DNA of 64,000 bases, taken from the NCBI RefSeq assembly GCF_902167145.1, contig NC_050100.1:192131439-192195438 (forward strand), given 5' to 3'. The position numbers and the translations under genes are program-made. The notes under the pieces are model-generated. The model ran no database searches. It had not been told where the DNA came from and saw only the letters and a list, made by a program, of their open reading frames with translations. This DNA is from Zea mays. Its lineage: Eukaryota; Streptophyta; Magnoliopsida; Poales; Poaceae. Positions 1 through 10,646 of this stretch are shown here, piece by piece (position 1 is the stretch's first letter; every line of letters starts with the position of its first letter).

Positions 1-1
1 T

Positions 2-532
2 TTAGTTGCTACGCCTTGCTTCGGGCTCTGGTATCCAAAGGGGTCTACCTTTGACTTGGTTGGATACTCATACTCCGACTATGCTGGATGTAAGGTCGAT
101 AGGAAGAGTACATCAGGGACGTGCCAATTCTTAGGAAGGTCCCTGGTGTCGTGGAACTCTAAGAAACAAACCTCCGTTGCCCTATCCACCGCTGAGGCCG
201 AGTACGTTGCCGCAGGACAGTGTTGCGTGCAACTGCTTTGGATGAGGCAAACCCTCCGGGACTTTGGCTACAATCTGAGCAAAGTCCCACTCCTATGTGA
301 TAATGAGAGTGCTATCCGCATGGCGGAGAATCCTGTTGAGCACAGCCGCACAAAGCACATAGACATCCGGCATCACTTCTTGAGAGACCACCAGCAAAAG
401 GGAGATATCAAAGTATTTCATGTTAGCACCGAGAACCAGCTAGCCGATATCTTTACCAAGCCTCTAGATGAGAAGACCTTTTGCAGGTTGCGTAGTGAGC
501 TAAATGTCTTAGATTCGCGGAACTTGGATTGA
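2..532 (+). CDS. Copia Pol, RNase H C-terminal part (partial)
   Basis: This frame is open from the first bases of the window to a TGA at 530-532, about 176 codons. It encodes the C-terminal RNase H domain of a copia polyprotein. Landmarks are the FGLWYP run just before the domain, the STAEAEYVA motif (catalytic Glu), the LCDNESAI motif (catalytic Asp), the HSRTKHIDIRHHF segment and the family-typical end ADIFTKPL. The more intact copies in this window read [10 protein letters not shown], where this one reads GYSYSDYAGC; the first Asp of that motif is replaced by Tyr (codon 71-73), so RNase H activity is doubtful. The frame is otherwise intact. The rest of gag-pol is outside the window. Confidence 0.85.
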   Translation, partial: LVATPCFGLWYPKGSTFDLVGYSYSDYAGCKVDRKSTSGTCQFLGRSLVSWNSKKQTSVALSTAEAEYVAAGQCCVQLLWMRQTLRDFGYNLSKVPLLCDNESAIRMAENPVEHSRTKHIDIRHHFLRDHQQKGDIKVFHVSTENQLADIFTKPLDEKTFCRLRSELNVLDSRNLD

Positions 533-1442
533 ATTGTAGCATACTTGTATTTATGCTTTTGAATCATGTTCCTTTCTGCATTTTGTTGCTTATTGTGGTG
601 CTCAAGTTGTACAAACACTCCCTGGACCTCACAAGTCCGTTGCAAAGTGATGCACATGTTTAGGGGGAGATGTGTTACAACTTGACCCTTTGAGACTAAC
701 CATGTGCTTGAGTTGATGATTTAGTCTCAAAGGAGGATTGAAAGGGAAAAGGTGGACTTGGACCATGAAAGACTTCCACTGCACTCCGATGAGAGGGTAA
801 CTTATTCCAAGTTCATCTTTAAATTCTCATTGCCTATTTGTTCTTAATTGAAGATTTTGGTGAGGCAATGGGGTTAAAAGGGGCCAAGATTGATCCCGTT
901 TTGGTGCTTGATGCCAAAGGGGGAGAAAATAACGGCCAAAGTGAAAAATGGATCAGCTACCACTTGAGAGATTTTGAAAATAGTAGAATAGAGCGTTTTG
1001 TGTTGACAAAACTCTTTTATTATTTCTCTTGTCAAAAGTTGGCCTCTTGTGGGGAGAAGTGTTGATTATGGGAAAAAGGGGAAGTTTTTGAAATCTTTGA
1101 TAGTAGAATAGAGCGTTTTGTGTTGACAAAACTCTTTTATTATTTCTCTTGTCAAAAGTTGGCCTCTTGTGGGGAGAAGTGTTGATTATGGGAAAAAGGG
1201 GAAGTTTTTGAAATCCTTGATCAATCTCTTTTGGAATGACTCTCTTTATGCTTCAACATGTGTGTTTGACTTAGAGATAGAGATTTGAGTTTGATTTGCA
1301 AAAACAAACCAAGTGGTGGCAAAGGATGATCCATATATGCCAAAATTGAATCAAAATCAATTTGAGTTTTATTTGAAGTGATTTTGCACTTGTTCTAGTT
1401 GCTTTATGTTGTGTTGGCATAAATCACCAAAAAGGGGGAGAT
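533..1442 (+). other. 3' internal non-coding region with multiple purine tracts
   Basis: No coding potential is convincing between the pol stop and the LTR. Purine-rich tracts resembling polypurine tracts occur near 661-670, 917-926 and directly before the LTR (caaaaagggggagat, about 1428-1442). The last is the expected plus-strand priming site. Repeated tracts in this position are a feature of the Sirevirus lineage. Confidence 0.6.
981..1220 (+). repeat. 120-bp tandem duplication (2 copies)
   Basis: Positions 981-1100 and 1101-1220 read the same except for one base near the end (aaatctttga versus aaatccttga). It lies in the 3' non-coding region of the Ji-like element. The near identity implies a recent duplication, or an assembly or copying slip. 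Confidence 0.9.
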
Positions 1443-2685
1443 TGAAAGGGAAATATGCCCTTGGGCCATTTCTAAGTATTTTGGTGATTGAGTGTCAACA
1501 CAAGTGCTTAAATGTGAATCAATGCCCATGGATGAACAAAGTGCAAATCTAGAGCAAAGGTATGTTTCTAAGTCTTAGTACATTGGTTTTGTGTACTAAT
1601 ATACTTGTCTAAGTATTAGAAACAGGAAGAAGAAGAAAAGAAGAGAGTTGGCTGTGTACAGCCAAGAGGCTGTTTCGGTCTGGGGCACCGGACTGTCCGG
1701 TGGTGCACCGGACAGTGTCCGGTGCGCCAGGCTGCCTCGGCCGAAGAGGCCGCTCTCGGGAATTTGCTGACGGTGTACGGCTAAAATTCACCGGACTGTC
1801 CGGTGAGCCAACGGTCGGCCGGGCCAACGGTCGGCCGCGCGATCTGCGCGGGACACGTGGCCAAGCCAACGGTCGGAAGGGGGCACCGGACTGTCCGGTG
1901 TGCACCGGACATGTCCGGTGCGCCAACGGCTCCCAGATCTCCAACGGTCGACTGCGCTGTTTAAGGAAGGAAATCGGGCACCGGACAGTGTCCGGTGTGC
2001 ACCGGACTGTCCGGTGCGCCCAACGACAGAAGGCAAGGATGGCCTTCTGGATTTGTTCTCAACGGCTCCTAGCTGCCTTGGGGCTATAAAAGGGACCCCT
2101 AGGCGCATGGAGGAGAACACCAAGCATTCCTACAACATTCCTAAGCACCAAGACATCGCTCTCGCGCATTCGTTTCATTGTGATAGCATATAGAGCTCTT
2201 GTGGAGTTGTGAACTCCTTGAGTGGTGTTGCGAGCTCTTGTTGCGACTTGTGTGCGTGTTGTTGCTCTGATCTTTTGAAGTCTTGTGCGCGTTGCTCATT
2301 CCCCCTTGCTCTGTGTTTCTTTGTGAACTTCAATTGTAAGGGCGAGAGGCTCCAAGTTGTGGAGATTCCTCGCAAACGGGATTGAGAAAAAGCAAGCAAA
2401 ACACCGTGGTATTCAAGTGGGTCTTTGGACCGCTTGAGAGGGGTTGATTGCAACCCTCGTCCGTTGGGACGCCACAACGTGGAGTAGGCAAGCGTTGGTC
2501 TTGGCCGAACCACGGGATAAACCACTGTGTCACCTCTGTGATTGATCTCTTGTGGTATTGTGTTTTGTTGAGACTCTTTTCTAGCCACTTGGCATTTAGT
2601 GAGCTAACACTTAACAAGTTTTTGTGGCTATAAGTTTAAGTTTTACAGGATCACCTATTCACCCCCCCCCCTCTAGGTGCTCTCA
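1443..2685 (+). repeat. Ji-like 3' LTR (1,243 bp)
   Basis: The LTR starts TGAAAGGGAAATATG directly after a polypurine tract and ends in aggtgctctca. U3 carries many copies of the palindrome CACCGGACTGTCCGGTG and variants (1686-2020), followed by a TATA box at 2084. A C-rich run lies just before the end (2661-2671). Several reading frames cross it on both strands only because of the repeated palindromes. Confidence 0.88.
2084..2093 (+). promoter_or_regulatory. LTR TATA box
   Basis: ctataaaagg lies downstream of the palindrome-rich U3, where the Pol II promoter of an LTR is expected. The same motif recurs at the same place in the related solo LTR (20224-20233). Confidence 0.65.
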
Positions 2686-3908
2686 GGTGGCTCTGGGGTC
2701 GCCGGAGTTGGGTAGAGGGGAAAAGGGCTCCATGGCGAACTCAATGGCGGGGAAGAGGCCATGAATCCACGGGCAGAGAGGGGAGAACGGCGGTGAGAGA
2801 GTCTCAGACGGGCCGGAGAAACTCCGGTGAGCGATTTCGGCCACGGGGAGGGGACTTAAGGCACGCTGAGGCCTTGGCTAACTTCAGCAGAGGCAGGGGC
2901 AACATAGGGACCTACTCCGGTGAACTAGACTAAGCTAAATCGGTCGGCCACCGCGCGAGCACGGCATACCACCGCGGCCGAGCACCGGCGAAGGTGAATT
3001 TGGACGAACACAGGGCGCAATAAAGGAAATTGGGCATGGGGACGGGTGTCTCACCTCGGGGCGGAGCTCCGGGAGGCTTGGAGCGGTCTCCTGCGAGCTG
3101 GATGGCCGAGAACACGGGCGCGGGTCTCCGGCGGTGGCTGGCGGTGTGGGCAGAGCGCGAGAGAGGGTGAAGTCGAGCGAAGTGAGGCGAGGGGTGTGCG
3201 CGAGGCACTGGCGGGGCTCTAAAAAGGGGAGCTGGGCGCGTGGGCGAGCGTCGTGGCCGAGAAATCCGGCGACGTGCGCGAGTGCGCACGCGCCAGAACA
3301 CGGCGGGCGCGGGGAAGGTGGAACTGACAAGGCAGGCCCACGGCGGAAAGAGAGAAAAGGGGACGCGCGGGGGCAACGCTCGGCACTGGCGAACCGGGCC
3401 CACGAGTCAGAGATAGAGAGAGCGAACGAGCGAAGGAAACTGGGGCCGACAGGTGGCCCCACTGGGCAGCAAGCGAGCGAGGGAGGGCGCGCATGAGGGA
3501 GAACCGCCGCTGACAGGCAGGGTCTGCCTGTCAGGTGGCGCGGGCGCGCGGGCTGGCTGGGCTTAGTGGGATGACTGGGCTGCTTTCTCCTTTTCTTTTT
3601 CTCTGGATTTTCTAATTCCTTTTCCATTTCTTTTCTATAGGGTTTTCAAATCCAAATTCAAACTAGGTTTCAAATTCAAACTTGTGCAACACTTCAAAGA
3701 ATATTTTTAAGCTCAGCATGATGCAACATGTCATGACTCATAAGGTTTTAGCAAAACTAAATAATTAACCTCCACTAGTTTAAGCTATTTCTAATCAAAA
3801 AGGAAAAAGAGAGAAAGAATCTAGAGAGAGAAAGCCTAGAGTGAGAAAAGAAGAATAACACATGATTTTGGGTGGTAATTAGAAAGAAATTTTATACCCC
3901 AAAATCAG
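2686..3908. other. Unassigned GC-rich repeat-like sequence
   Basis: About 950 bp of GC-rich sequence (to about 3580) grades into AT-rich sequence. A minus-strand open frame of about 230 codons (2935-3627) is rich in Pro, Arg and Ser, has no recognisable domain, and overlaps open frames on the other strand, so I do not call it a gene. The look resembles the LTR or UTR of a grass gypsy element, but I found no boundaries. Confidence 0.35.
3510..3534. repeat. Perfect 11-bp hairpin
   Basis: ctgacaggcag is followed after three bases (ggt) by its exact reverse complement ctgcctgtcag, in a GC-rich context. It is not followed by a T-run. No function can be assigned. Confidence 0.6.
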
Positions 3909-6277
3909 AGTCTTATACATAAAAGCATGATGAGAAACAGAATGAGACTTCCTAGCATGAATTCTCCTAATCTTGTGCTCAGCATAACCAGCAGGATATA
4001 AAGTGTAACCCTCGTTATCCTGAGCCATGGGAGCCTTGCCCTTAAGAAAATTGGACAACCTCTTAGGGACATTAATTTTGACATTGCTTCCCTGTTGGAA
4101 ACCAATGCCATCCTTGATGCCAGGGCGTCTCCCACTATAGAGCATGCTTCTAGCAAATTTAAATTTTTAATTTTCAATTTCATGCTCATTAATTTTAGCA
4201 GTGAGTTGAGCTATATGATCATTTTGTTGTTTAATTAAAACAAGGTGACCATGAATAGCATCAACATTTACATCTCTATATCTAGTACAAATAGAGACAT
4301 GATCAACACTAGATGCAGAGGGTTTGCAAACATTTAATTCATCAATCTTAGCATGTAACATAGCATTCTCATTTCTAAGATTGGAAATAGAATCATTGCA
4401 AACATTTAAGTCTCTAGCCTTTGAAATTAAACAAGCATTCTCAGATGTAAGGCTAGAAATTGATTCATCCAACTTATCAATCTTAGCAATTAAACTAGGT
4501 CTTTCATTTTTAAGATTGACAATTGAATCATGACAAACATTTGATTTTTCAACCTTAGCAGTCAAATTAACATTTTCAGTTCTAAGGTTGGAATTGGTGT
4601 CATGGCAAATGATAAGCTCTCTAGTCAAGTTTTTACATTTTTCTATCTCCTGAGCATAAGCATTATTTACCTTAACATGCTTCTTATTTTCCTTAATAAG
4701 GAATTCCTCTTGGCTATCCAAGGGTTCATCCTTCTCATGAATAGCACCTATTAATTCATTTAGTTTTTCCTTTTGTTGTATGTTAAGGTTGGCAAAAAGA
4801 TTAAGCAAGTTATCCTCATCTTCACTAGAGCTACCCTCATCACTAGATGTTGTATATTTAGTGGAGGCTCTAGATTTTACCTTCTTCCTTTTGTCGTCCT
4901 TTGCCATGAGGCACTTGTGGTCGACGTTGGGGAAGAGAAGTCCCTTGTTGACGGCGATGTTGGCGGCATCCTCATCGGAGGAGGAGTCGGTGGAGCTCAT
5001 GTCGGAGTCCCATTCCCGACACACGTGGGCATCGCCGCCCTTCTTCTTGTAGTATTTCTTCTTCTCCTTCTTCCCTCTCTTATCGTCGCCCCTGTCACTG
5101 TCACTAGATATAGGATATTTTGCAATAAAATGACCGGGCTTACCACACTTGTAGCACACCCTTTTAGAGCGGGGTTTATAATCTTTCCCCCTCCTTTGCT
5201 TGAGGATTTGGCGGAAGCTCTTGATGATGAGCGCCATCTCCTCGTTGTCGAGCTTGGAGGTGTCGATGGGGAGCCTACTTGATGTAGACTCTTCTTTCTT
5301 CTCTTTCGTCGCTTTGAATGCGACGGGTTGCACCTCGGGTGTGGAGGTGCCGCCTTGCTCCAAGTTGACTATTTGTTTGGAGCCTTTGATCATCAATTCG
5401 AAGCTCACAAACTTTCCTATAACCTCCTCGGGAGACATTAGCTTGTATCTAGGATCACCACGTATTAATTGAACTTGAGTAGGATTACAAAATACGAGTG
5501 ATCTAAGAATAACCTTGACCATTCATGATCATCCCATTTGGTGCTCCCGAGGTTGTGCACTTGGTTGACCAAGGTCTTGAGCCGGTTGTACATTGCTTGT
5601 GGCTCCTCTCCTTGGTTGAGGACGAATCGACCGAGCTCCCCCTCGATCGTCTCCCGCTTGGTGATCTTGGTCACCTCATCCCCTTCGTGTGCGGTCTTTA
5701 GTACATCCCAAATCTCTTTGACACTTTTTAGCGCTTGCACCTTATTATACTCCTCTCGACATAGAGAGGCGAGGAGTATAGTGGTGGCTTGGGAGTCAAA
5801 ATGCCGGATTTGGGCGATCTCGTCCGAATCATATCCTTCATCCCCCACGGATGGTACCTACGCTCCAAACTCAACAATATCCCATATGTTTGCGTGGAGT
5901 GAGGTTAGATGATGCCTCATTTTATCACTCCACATACAATAATCTTCACCGTCAAAAAACGGTGGTTTGCCTAGTAGGACGGAAAGTAAAGGAGTGTGTT
6001 TAGAAATGCGGGGATAGCGTAGGGGAATCTTACTAAACTTCTTGCGCTCATGGCACTTAGAAGTGACAGACGGAGCGTCGGAGCCGGAGGTGAAGGGCGA
6101 CGAAGAATCGATTTCGTAGTAGACCACTTTCTTCATTTTCTTCTTCTTGTCGCCACTCTGGTGTGACTTGACGCGGGGAGGTGATTCCTCCCTTCCTTTG
6201 ACGCTGGACTCCCTCGATGGAGCCTTCCTGTGGCTTGTGGTCGTTTCCATTTCCCTCTTGGCGTGATCTCCCGACAT
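3909..6277 (-). pseudogene. Decayed Sirevirus gag
   Basis: It aligns by eye along its length with the intact Gag at 35479-38172: N-terminal MSGDHAKREMET, the PPFFDGEDYCMWSDKM segment, the UBN2-type core (ATTILLASLCREEYNKV), the zinc knuckle CYKCGKPGHFIAKYP and a long C-terminal coiled coil. The last Cys of the CX2CX4HX4C knuckle is replaced by Tyr, so zinc binding is probably lost. The frame breaks near 5850, 5500 and 4180, and the 3' end is truncated at about 3909. The start is the ATG at 6277; a GTG just upstream is not the likely start. It is non-functional. Confidence 0.85.
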
Positions 6278-6311
6278 CACTTCGAGTTGTTAAACTCTAA
6301 TGAAGCACCGG

Positions 6312-6323
6312 GCTTTGATACCA
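6312..6323 (-). other. Primer-binding site (initiator tRNA-Met type)
   Basis: The reverse complement reads tggtatcaaagc, one base off the copia consensus TGGTATCAGAGC. It lies two bases inside the LTR end, between LTR and gag. Confidence 0.75.
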
Positions 6324-6325
6324 AT

Positions 6326-7439
6326 TGAAAGTCGCCTAGAGGGGGGTGGATAGGCGGAAACTAAAATTTACAAACTTTAAGCACACTACAAGCCAGGGTT
6401 AGCGTTAGAATAAAAGTTAAGTCCGGGAGAGAGAGGAAAACAAATCAACTAAGAAATAAAAGCAGATGACATGGTGATTTGTTTTACCGAGGTTCGGTTC
6501 CAATGAACCTAGTCTCCGTTGAGGTGGTCACAAAGACCGGGTCTCTTTCAACTCTTTCCCTCTCTCAAACGGTCACTTAGACCGAGTGAGCTTTCTTCCT
6601 TGATTTCCCGGATCACTTAGACCCCGCAAGGACCACCACACAATTGGTGTCTCTTGCTTCACTTAAAAGGCTTAGAGAGTAAGAATGAGAGAAAGAAGAA
6701 AGCCAACCAAGCAACAAGAGCAACAAAGAAACACAAGACGATCTTCTCACAAGTCCTAAAATACTAGAGTTGAATTGTGGACTTTGATTTAATCGGAGGC
6801 TTTGATTTGTGTCTTAGAGTGTAGTGTATAGCTCTTGTATTGAATGCACTGTTGTGAATGCTTGGATGGTTGGAGTGGAGGTGGTTGGGGGTATTTATAG
6901 CCCCCAACCACCAATTCAACCGTTGGGGCAGGCTGTTGTCGATGGGCGCACCGGACAGTCCGGTGCACCACCGGACAGTGTCCGGTGTGCCAACCACGTC
7001 AACCAACTGTTAGGGTTCTGACGGTTTTGACCGTTGGAGCTTTGTCTTCATGTGGCATCGGACAGTCCGATGTCGCACCGGACAGGTACTTTGCACTGTC
7101 CGGTGCGCCTTCTGGTGGCTGCTATGACTCTGCGCGAACTGTCCGCGCATTGTAGCTTCTGCAGGCGACCGTTGCGCTGTCTAGCCATTGCTCCGCTGGC
7201 ACACCGGACAGTCCGATGAATTATAGCGGAGCGACTGTTCTGAAACCCGAAGGTGGCGAGTTCAGAGTATACGGCCCTGGTGCACCAGACCAGGGTTCTC
7301 TTCGGTTTCTTTTTGCTCCTTTCTTTTGAACCCTAACTTGATCTTTTTATTGGTTTGTGTTGAACCTTTAGCACCTGTAGAATATATAATCTAGAGCAAA
7401 CTAGTTAGTCCAATTATTTGTGTTGGACATTCAACCACC
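6326..7439 (-). repeat. Opie-like 5' LTR, inner part
   Basis: The plus strand begins TGAAAGTCGCCTAGAGG, the reverse of the Opie-type LTR end. CCGGACAGTCCGG palindromes fill 6945-7215. The LTR is cut at 7439 by the Grande-like element and resumes at 14830. Total LTR length without the insert and its duplication is about 1,157 bp. Confidence 0.85.
6891..6900 (-). promoter_or_regulatory. LTR TATA box
   Basis: Minus-strand ctataaatac lies at the position of the TATA box in the related LTRs at 34858 and 42972. Confidence 0.55.
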
Positions 7440-8082
7440 TGTTGGGGACCTTCGGCCTCCGAAGGTCCTCAAAAACAGGATTTAACAGTATTTCTGGAGT
7501 ATAATGTGTGAACAGGTATCTTCGGATCCAAGTCGGCATCACAGTAGACCAGAGTAATACGAAGGTTGATACAGCGCCGAAGGTGTGAGCAGGAAAGCTT
7601 CGGCGCGACAACAAGAAGTGAAACCGACTTAAAGATGAAAAGGCTATTTAGACCTCGACAGATTACTATAGAATTATTACCAAGTGTAAAGGGCACGAAT
7701 GTAATTCTGTATGGGTTGTGTCCCGTGCCTATAAATAGGTGAACAGTACCCCCGTACTGTTCACGCTGACTTGGCATTCGCTTTTTTGCGTCACGCTTGT
7801 ACTGTCATCTCCTTCCAATTGAAGGTACACTTGTAATACAACGATATTCCTGCTTATGCCTGATGATAATATATAATGGTTCATGTTGTCTTTTATATTC
7901 TTTACGTTGCATCCTTCATCATTGTTTAATGAGTTTATGAAGGTACGTCCTTCATAACCTTCGTCCGTACATCATTATATCCTAAGGGAGATAATGCTTC
8001 GGGGGACGAAGGACTTTAACGATTAACATTTTCTATGTTGCCTTGTTCTTAACTCATAGCATTTGAGAACAAGTCACCAACA
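7440..8082 (+). repeat. Grande-like 5' LTR (643 bp)
   Basis: It begins TGTTGGGGACCTTCGGCCTC and ends in gtcaccaaca. By eye it is identical to 14182-14824. It contains the palindrome CCTTCGGCCTCCGAAGG near its start. Confidence 0.95.
7730..7737 (+). promoter_or_regulatory. LTR TATA box
   Basis: tataaata in the context cctataaataggtgaac, about 350 bp before the LTR end; repeated in the 3' LTR at 14472-14479. Confidence 0.6.
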
Positions 8083-8083
8083 T

Positions 8084-8101
8084 TGGCGCCCACCTCCGGT
8101 G
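8084..8101 (+). other. Primer-binding site
   Basis: tggcgcccacctccggtg begins one base after the LTR end, where the tRNA primer site of a plant gypsy-type element belongs. I do not assign the tRNA. Confidence 0.6.
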
Positions 8102-8159
8102 AACTCACTTCCACTCATTGAAGTTTTTTGAACACCCTCGGCGATCATAAACCTTCGTT

Positions 8160-9677
8160 ATGGCGCCGAAGAAAGCTTCAGCGACCGGGGCTGCAGCTCT
8201 GCAACCGCTGGATCACAATCAGGAGACAGTCTCCCTGCGGGAGGCCCGAAGCCAGAAAAGGAAGGCTGTCAGCCCAACACCACCAGAGGACGAGATAGAT
8301 CAAGAAATCAGAAATATGGAGATGCTTCATCAACAAGTACAGAGGAAGAAAGAAAAGATGGCCAGGCTGGCTGAACTGCAGAGGCAGATAGACGAAGCCT
8401 CTGAAGAAGTTCGTCATCTTGCCCAGGATGAGCAGCACCGAAGGCCTCAGCACCAAGATCTTCATCAGGAGGGCTTTCCCAACGAAGATGATTGGTATGA
8501 CAATTTCCATCATGGGAATTTTGTTTTTGATGATGCTTCTCCTCTGTCTGCTGAGCTGCAGGCTACACCTTGGCCTCCGTCTTACAAGCCGCCTCAACTT
8601 CCCGTATTCGATGGTCACTCGGACCCGAAGCAGTTTTTGATGAGCTACGAAGCAACAGTATCTTCATATGGTGGCAATGCTTGAGTCATGGCCAAATCTT
8701 TCGTCATGGCTGTCAGGAGTGTTGCTCAAACCTGGTACTCCTCCCTTCGACCAGGAACGATCACTTCATGGCAGAAGCTGAAGGACTTGTTGTTAACTAG
8801 CTTTCAAGGATTTCAGACGAAGCCAGTCACTGCTCAGGCTCTGTTCCAGTGCACCCAGGATCACGAAGAGTACCTTCAGGCGTATGTCCGAAGGTTCTTG
8901 CGTTTGAGGGCACAGGCACCAACGGTGCCCAATGAAATTGTCATTGAGGCCATGATCAAGGGGCTTCGGCCAGGTCCGTCAGCTCAGTACTTTGCTAGGA
9001 AGCCCCCTCAAACTTTGGAGAAGCTGCTCCAGAAGATGGACGAGTACATTCGGGCCGATAATGATTTTCGCCAAAGAAGGGAGGAGGCTTTCAGGTTTTC
9101 TGAAATGACCAGGGGCTTCGGAGGGAGGTTTTACCCGAGGCACGTAAGATCAATTCATAACTCTGCACAAAATGAGGATAGAGGAAGCCAACAGCAAAGG
9201 CCACAATGTTCCTCACAGGCTTCGGGGCAACAGCAAAGCTCATTCCGACCACCAGCTCCAAGAGGCAGAGGCGCCAGGGGCTTCGGAGGAAGATTTGGCG
9301 ATCAACCGAGAAGAATCTTTTGCTTATTCTGCGGTGAGAACAAAGGCCATACCACCAGGATGTGCCATGTTACTATTCAGAAGCAAAAGGAAATAGCCGA
9401 AGCCGCAGCGCAACAAGCTCAGCCGAAGCAGGTCATGCATACAGCTTCGTATCATTCGCCCTACATCCCAGAATATGTGGGCAATCACCCTGCAGTTTCT
9501 GTTGCTTCGGCGAGTCAGCCTCAAGCTTCCTGGCAACAGCCTCCGCCTCCACCTCCGTTGCAACAAGGCCAGCAGCCAGAAGGGAGCCAGTATGCTCCAC
9601 ACCAGAGGGACTTCAGAGAGCAGTCCGAAGCTCGTACAGTCAATAGCACTGTGCCAGAGTCAAAGCACATCTATTGA
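8160..9677 (+). pseudogene. Gag-like protein with one in-frame TGA
   Basis: One reading frame runs from ATG 8160 to the stop at 9675-9677, broken only by TGA at 8682-8684. In order it has a basic N-terminus, a short coiled-coil stretch (about residues 45-90), the retrotransposon gag core on both sides of the stop (PVFDGHSDPKQFLMSYEATV before, AQTWYSSLRPGTITSWQKL after), and a zinc-knuckle-like CLFCGENKGHTTRMC followed by a Gln/Pro-rich tail. The knuckle spacing CX2CX5HX4C is one residue longer than usual. The TGA could come from CGA by cytosine deamination, or be read through. No protease follows. Confidence 0.8.
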
Positions 9678-9879
9678 CAAATATCCTACCTTGATAAGCA
9701 ATCTTTTTCATTCAGTTTTATTTTCTGTAATAAAGGACATTGTTTGGATTTCATGTAATTAGTTTCGTTGATTCCTACAAGGAAAATATGTTTTCTTCAC
9801 AGGTTTAAATTGATTGAAGTTCAAAGACTTGTGATAATAAAAAGGACCTTCGAACTATCGAAAATTCTTCGAAGCAACA

Positions 9880-10166
9880 AAAAGTCGTTCTAAGGAACGC
9901 AGAGTAAGTTTGCCGAAGTCACAAAAAAGTCGTTCCAAAGAGAGCGCAGTGTAAGTTTTCTGCTCCAAAGTCGTTCCAAAGGGAATGCAGAGCATACAGC
10001 GAAAAGTCAACGCTGATACCGCCTAAGTAAAAGGCGAAGCGCGAAAAGTCAACGCGAATACCGCTGAAAGTAAAAGGCGAAGAAGCTCCTAAGGGAGGCT
10101 TACAGCGAAAAATAAACGCTGATTCCGCCGAAGTAAAAGGCGAAGAAGCTCCTAAGGGAGGCTTAT
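9880..10166 (+). repeat. Degenerate tandem repeats
   Basis: Between the gag-like frame and the antisense gene lie about three copies of a unit with aagtcgttccaaag (9880-9990), then about three of a 45-65 bp unit with gcgaaaagtcaacgc, agtaaaaggcgaag and, in two copies, ctcctaagggaggctt (9996-10166). The last motif is an imperfect palindrome. From 10167 to 10646 I see no gene on either strand. Confidence 0.7.
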
Positions 10167-10646
10167 AAAAGAATTATGTTTTATTGCAGGGATGTGTCTG
10201 TATCTTCGGAATAAACATCACCTCGCATAACATAACATCATCGCACCATTTCGCATAGCATAAGCATCATACATCATTTTGCATATGGCACAAGAGGTGG
10301 ACACATTATCAATGTACAGAAGAACGCTTTGAAAAAAAAATATCATTGGTATTATTCATCAATGTACAAAAAGATACATCATTGATCTTCGGAAGTGTAG
10401 CTTCGGAAAATATCTTTACGAAGCTTGGTTATTATTCATCAGAACACTGGATATTGTTGTGACAAAGAAAAATTCTTCTTCACGAAGCATGAAAAGAAGG
10501 AAAGGTGTTTTTTCGTCAAAGACTCAAAAGCGGTACGTATAAAGTTTCATGCATCGTAAAGAATTGACTAACAAAAATAGGTATATTACATTTGGGGTTA
10601 CAAAATGTTACAGTATATTACATTCCAGAAGTTTTTACACAAATAC

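Larger units (their letters stand above)
1..2685 (+). mobile_element. 3' part of a Ji-like Sirevirus (Ty1/copia)
   Basis: Seen here are the end of pol (2-532), a long non-coding internal region with purine tracts (533-1442) and a 3' LTR (1443-2685). The 5' part lies upstream of the window. The LTR start TGAAAGGGAAATATGCCC and the CACCGGACTGTCCGGTG palindromes match what I remember of Ji; the family name is therefore recognition, not alignment. The 5 bp after the LTR are ggtgg; the matching target duplication cannot be checked. Confidence 0.85.

Noticed and set aside
1609..2123. Overlapping frames on both strands in the Ji-like LTR (also at 19750-20212, 34416-34841, 42635-42956 and 49956-50270)
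   Set aside because: They are built from the CCGGACTGTCCGG palindromes and lie in U3 of LTRs.
2935..3627. 230-codon Pro/Arg-rich minus-strand frame
   Set aside because: Low-complexity GC-driven frame with open frames on the other strand; no domain or promoter.
4773..5282. 169-codon plus-strand frame opposite the decayed gag
   Set aside because: It is the antisense shadow of the acidic and Lys-rich gag linker; the same shadow appears opposite the intact gags.
7469..7777. 102-codon minus-strand frame, repeated at 14211-14519
   Set aside because: It is duplicated only because the two LTRs are identical; it has no domain and ends inside the LTR.
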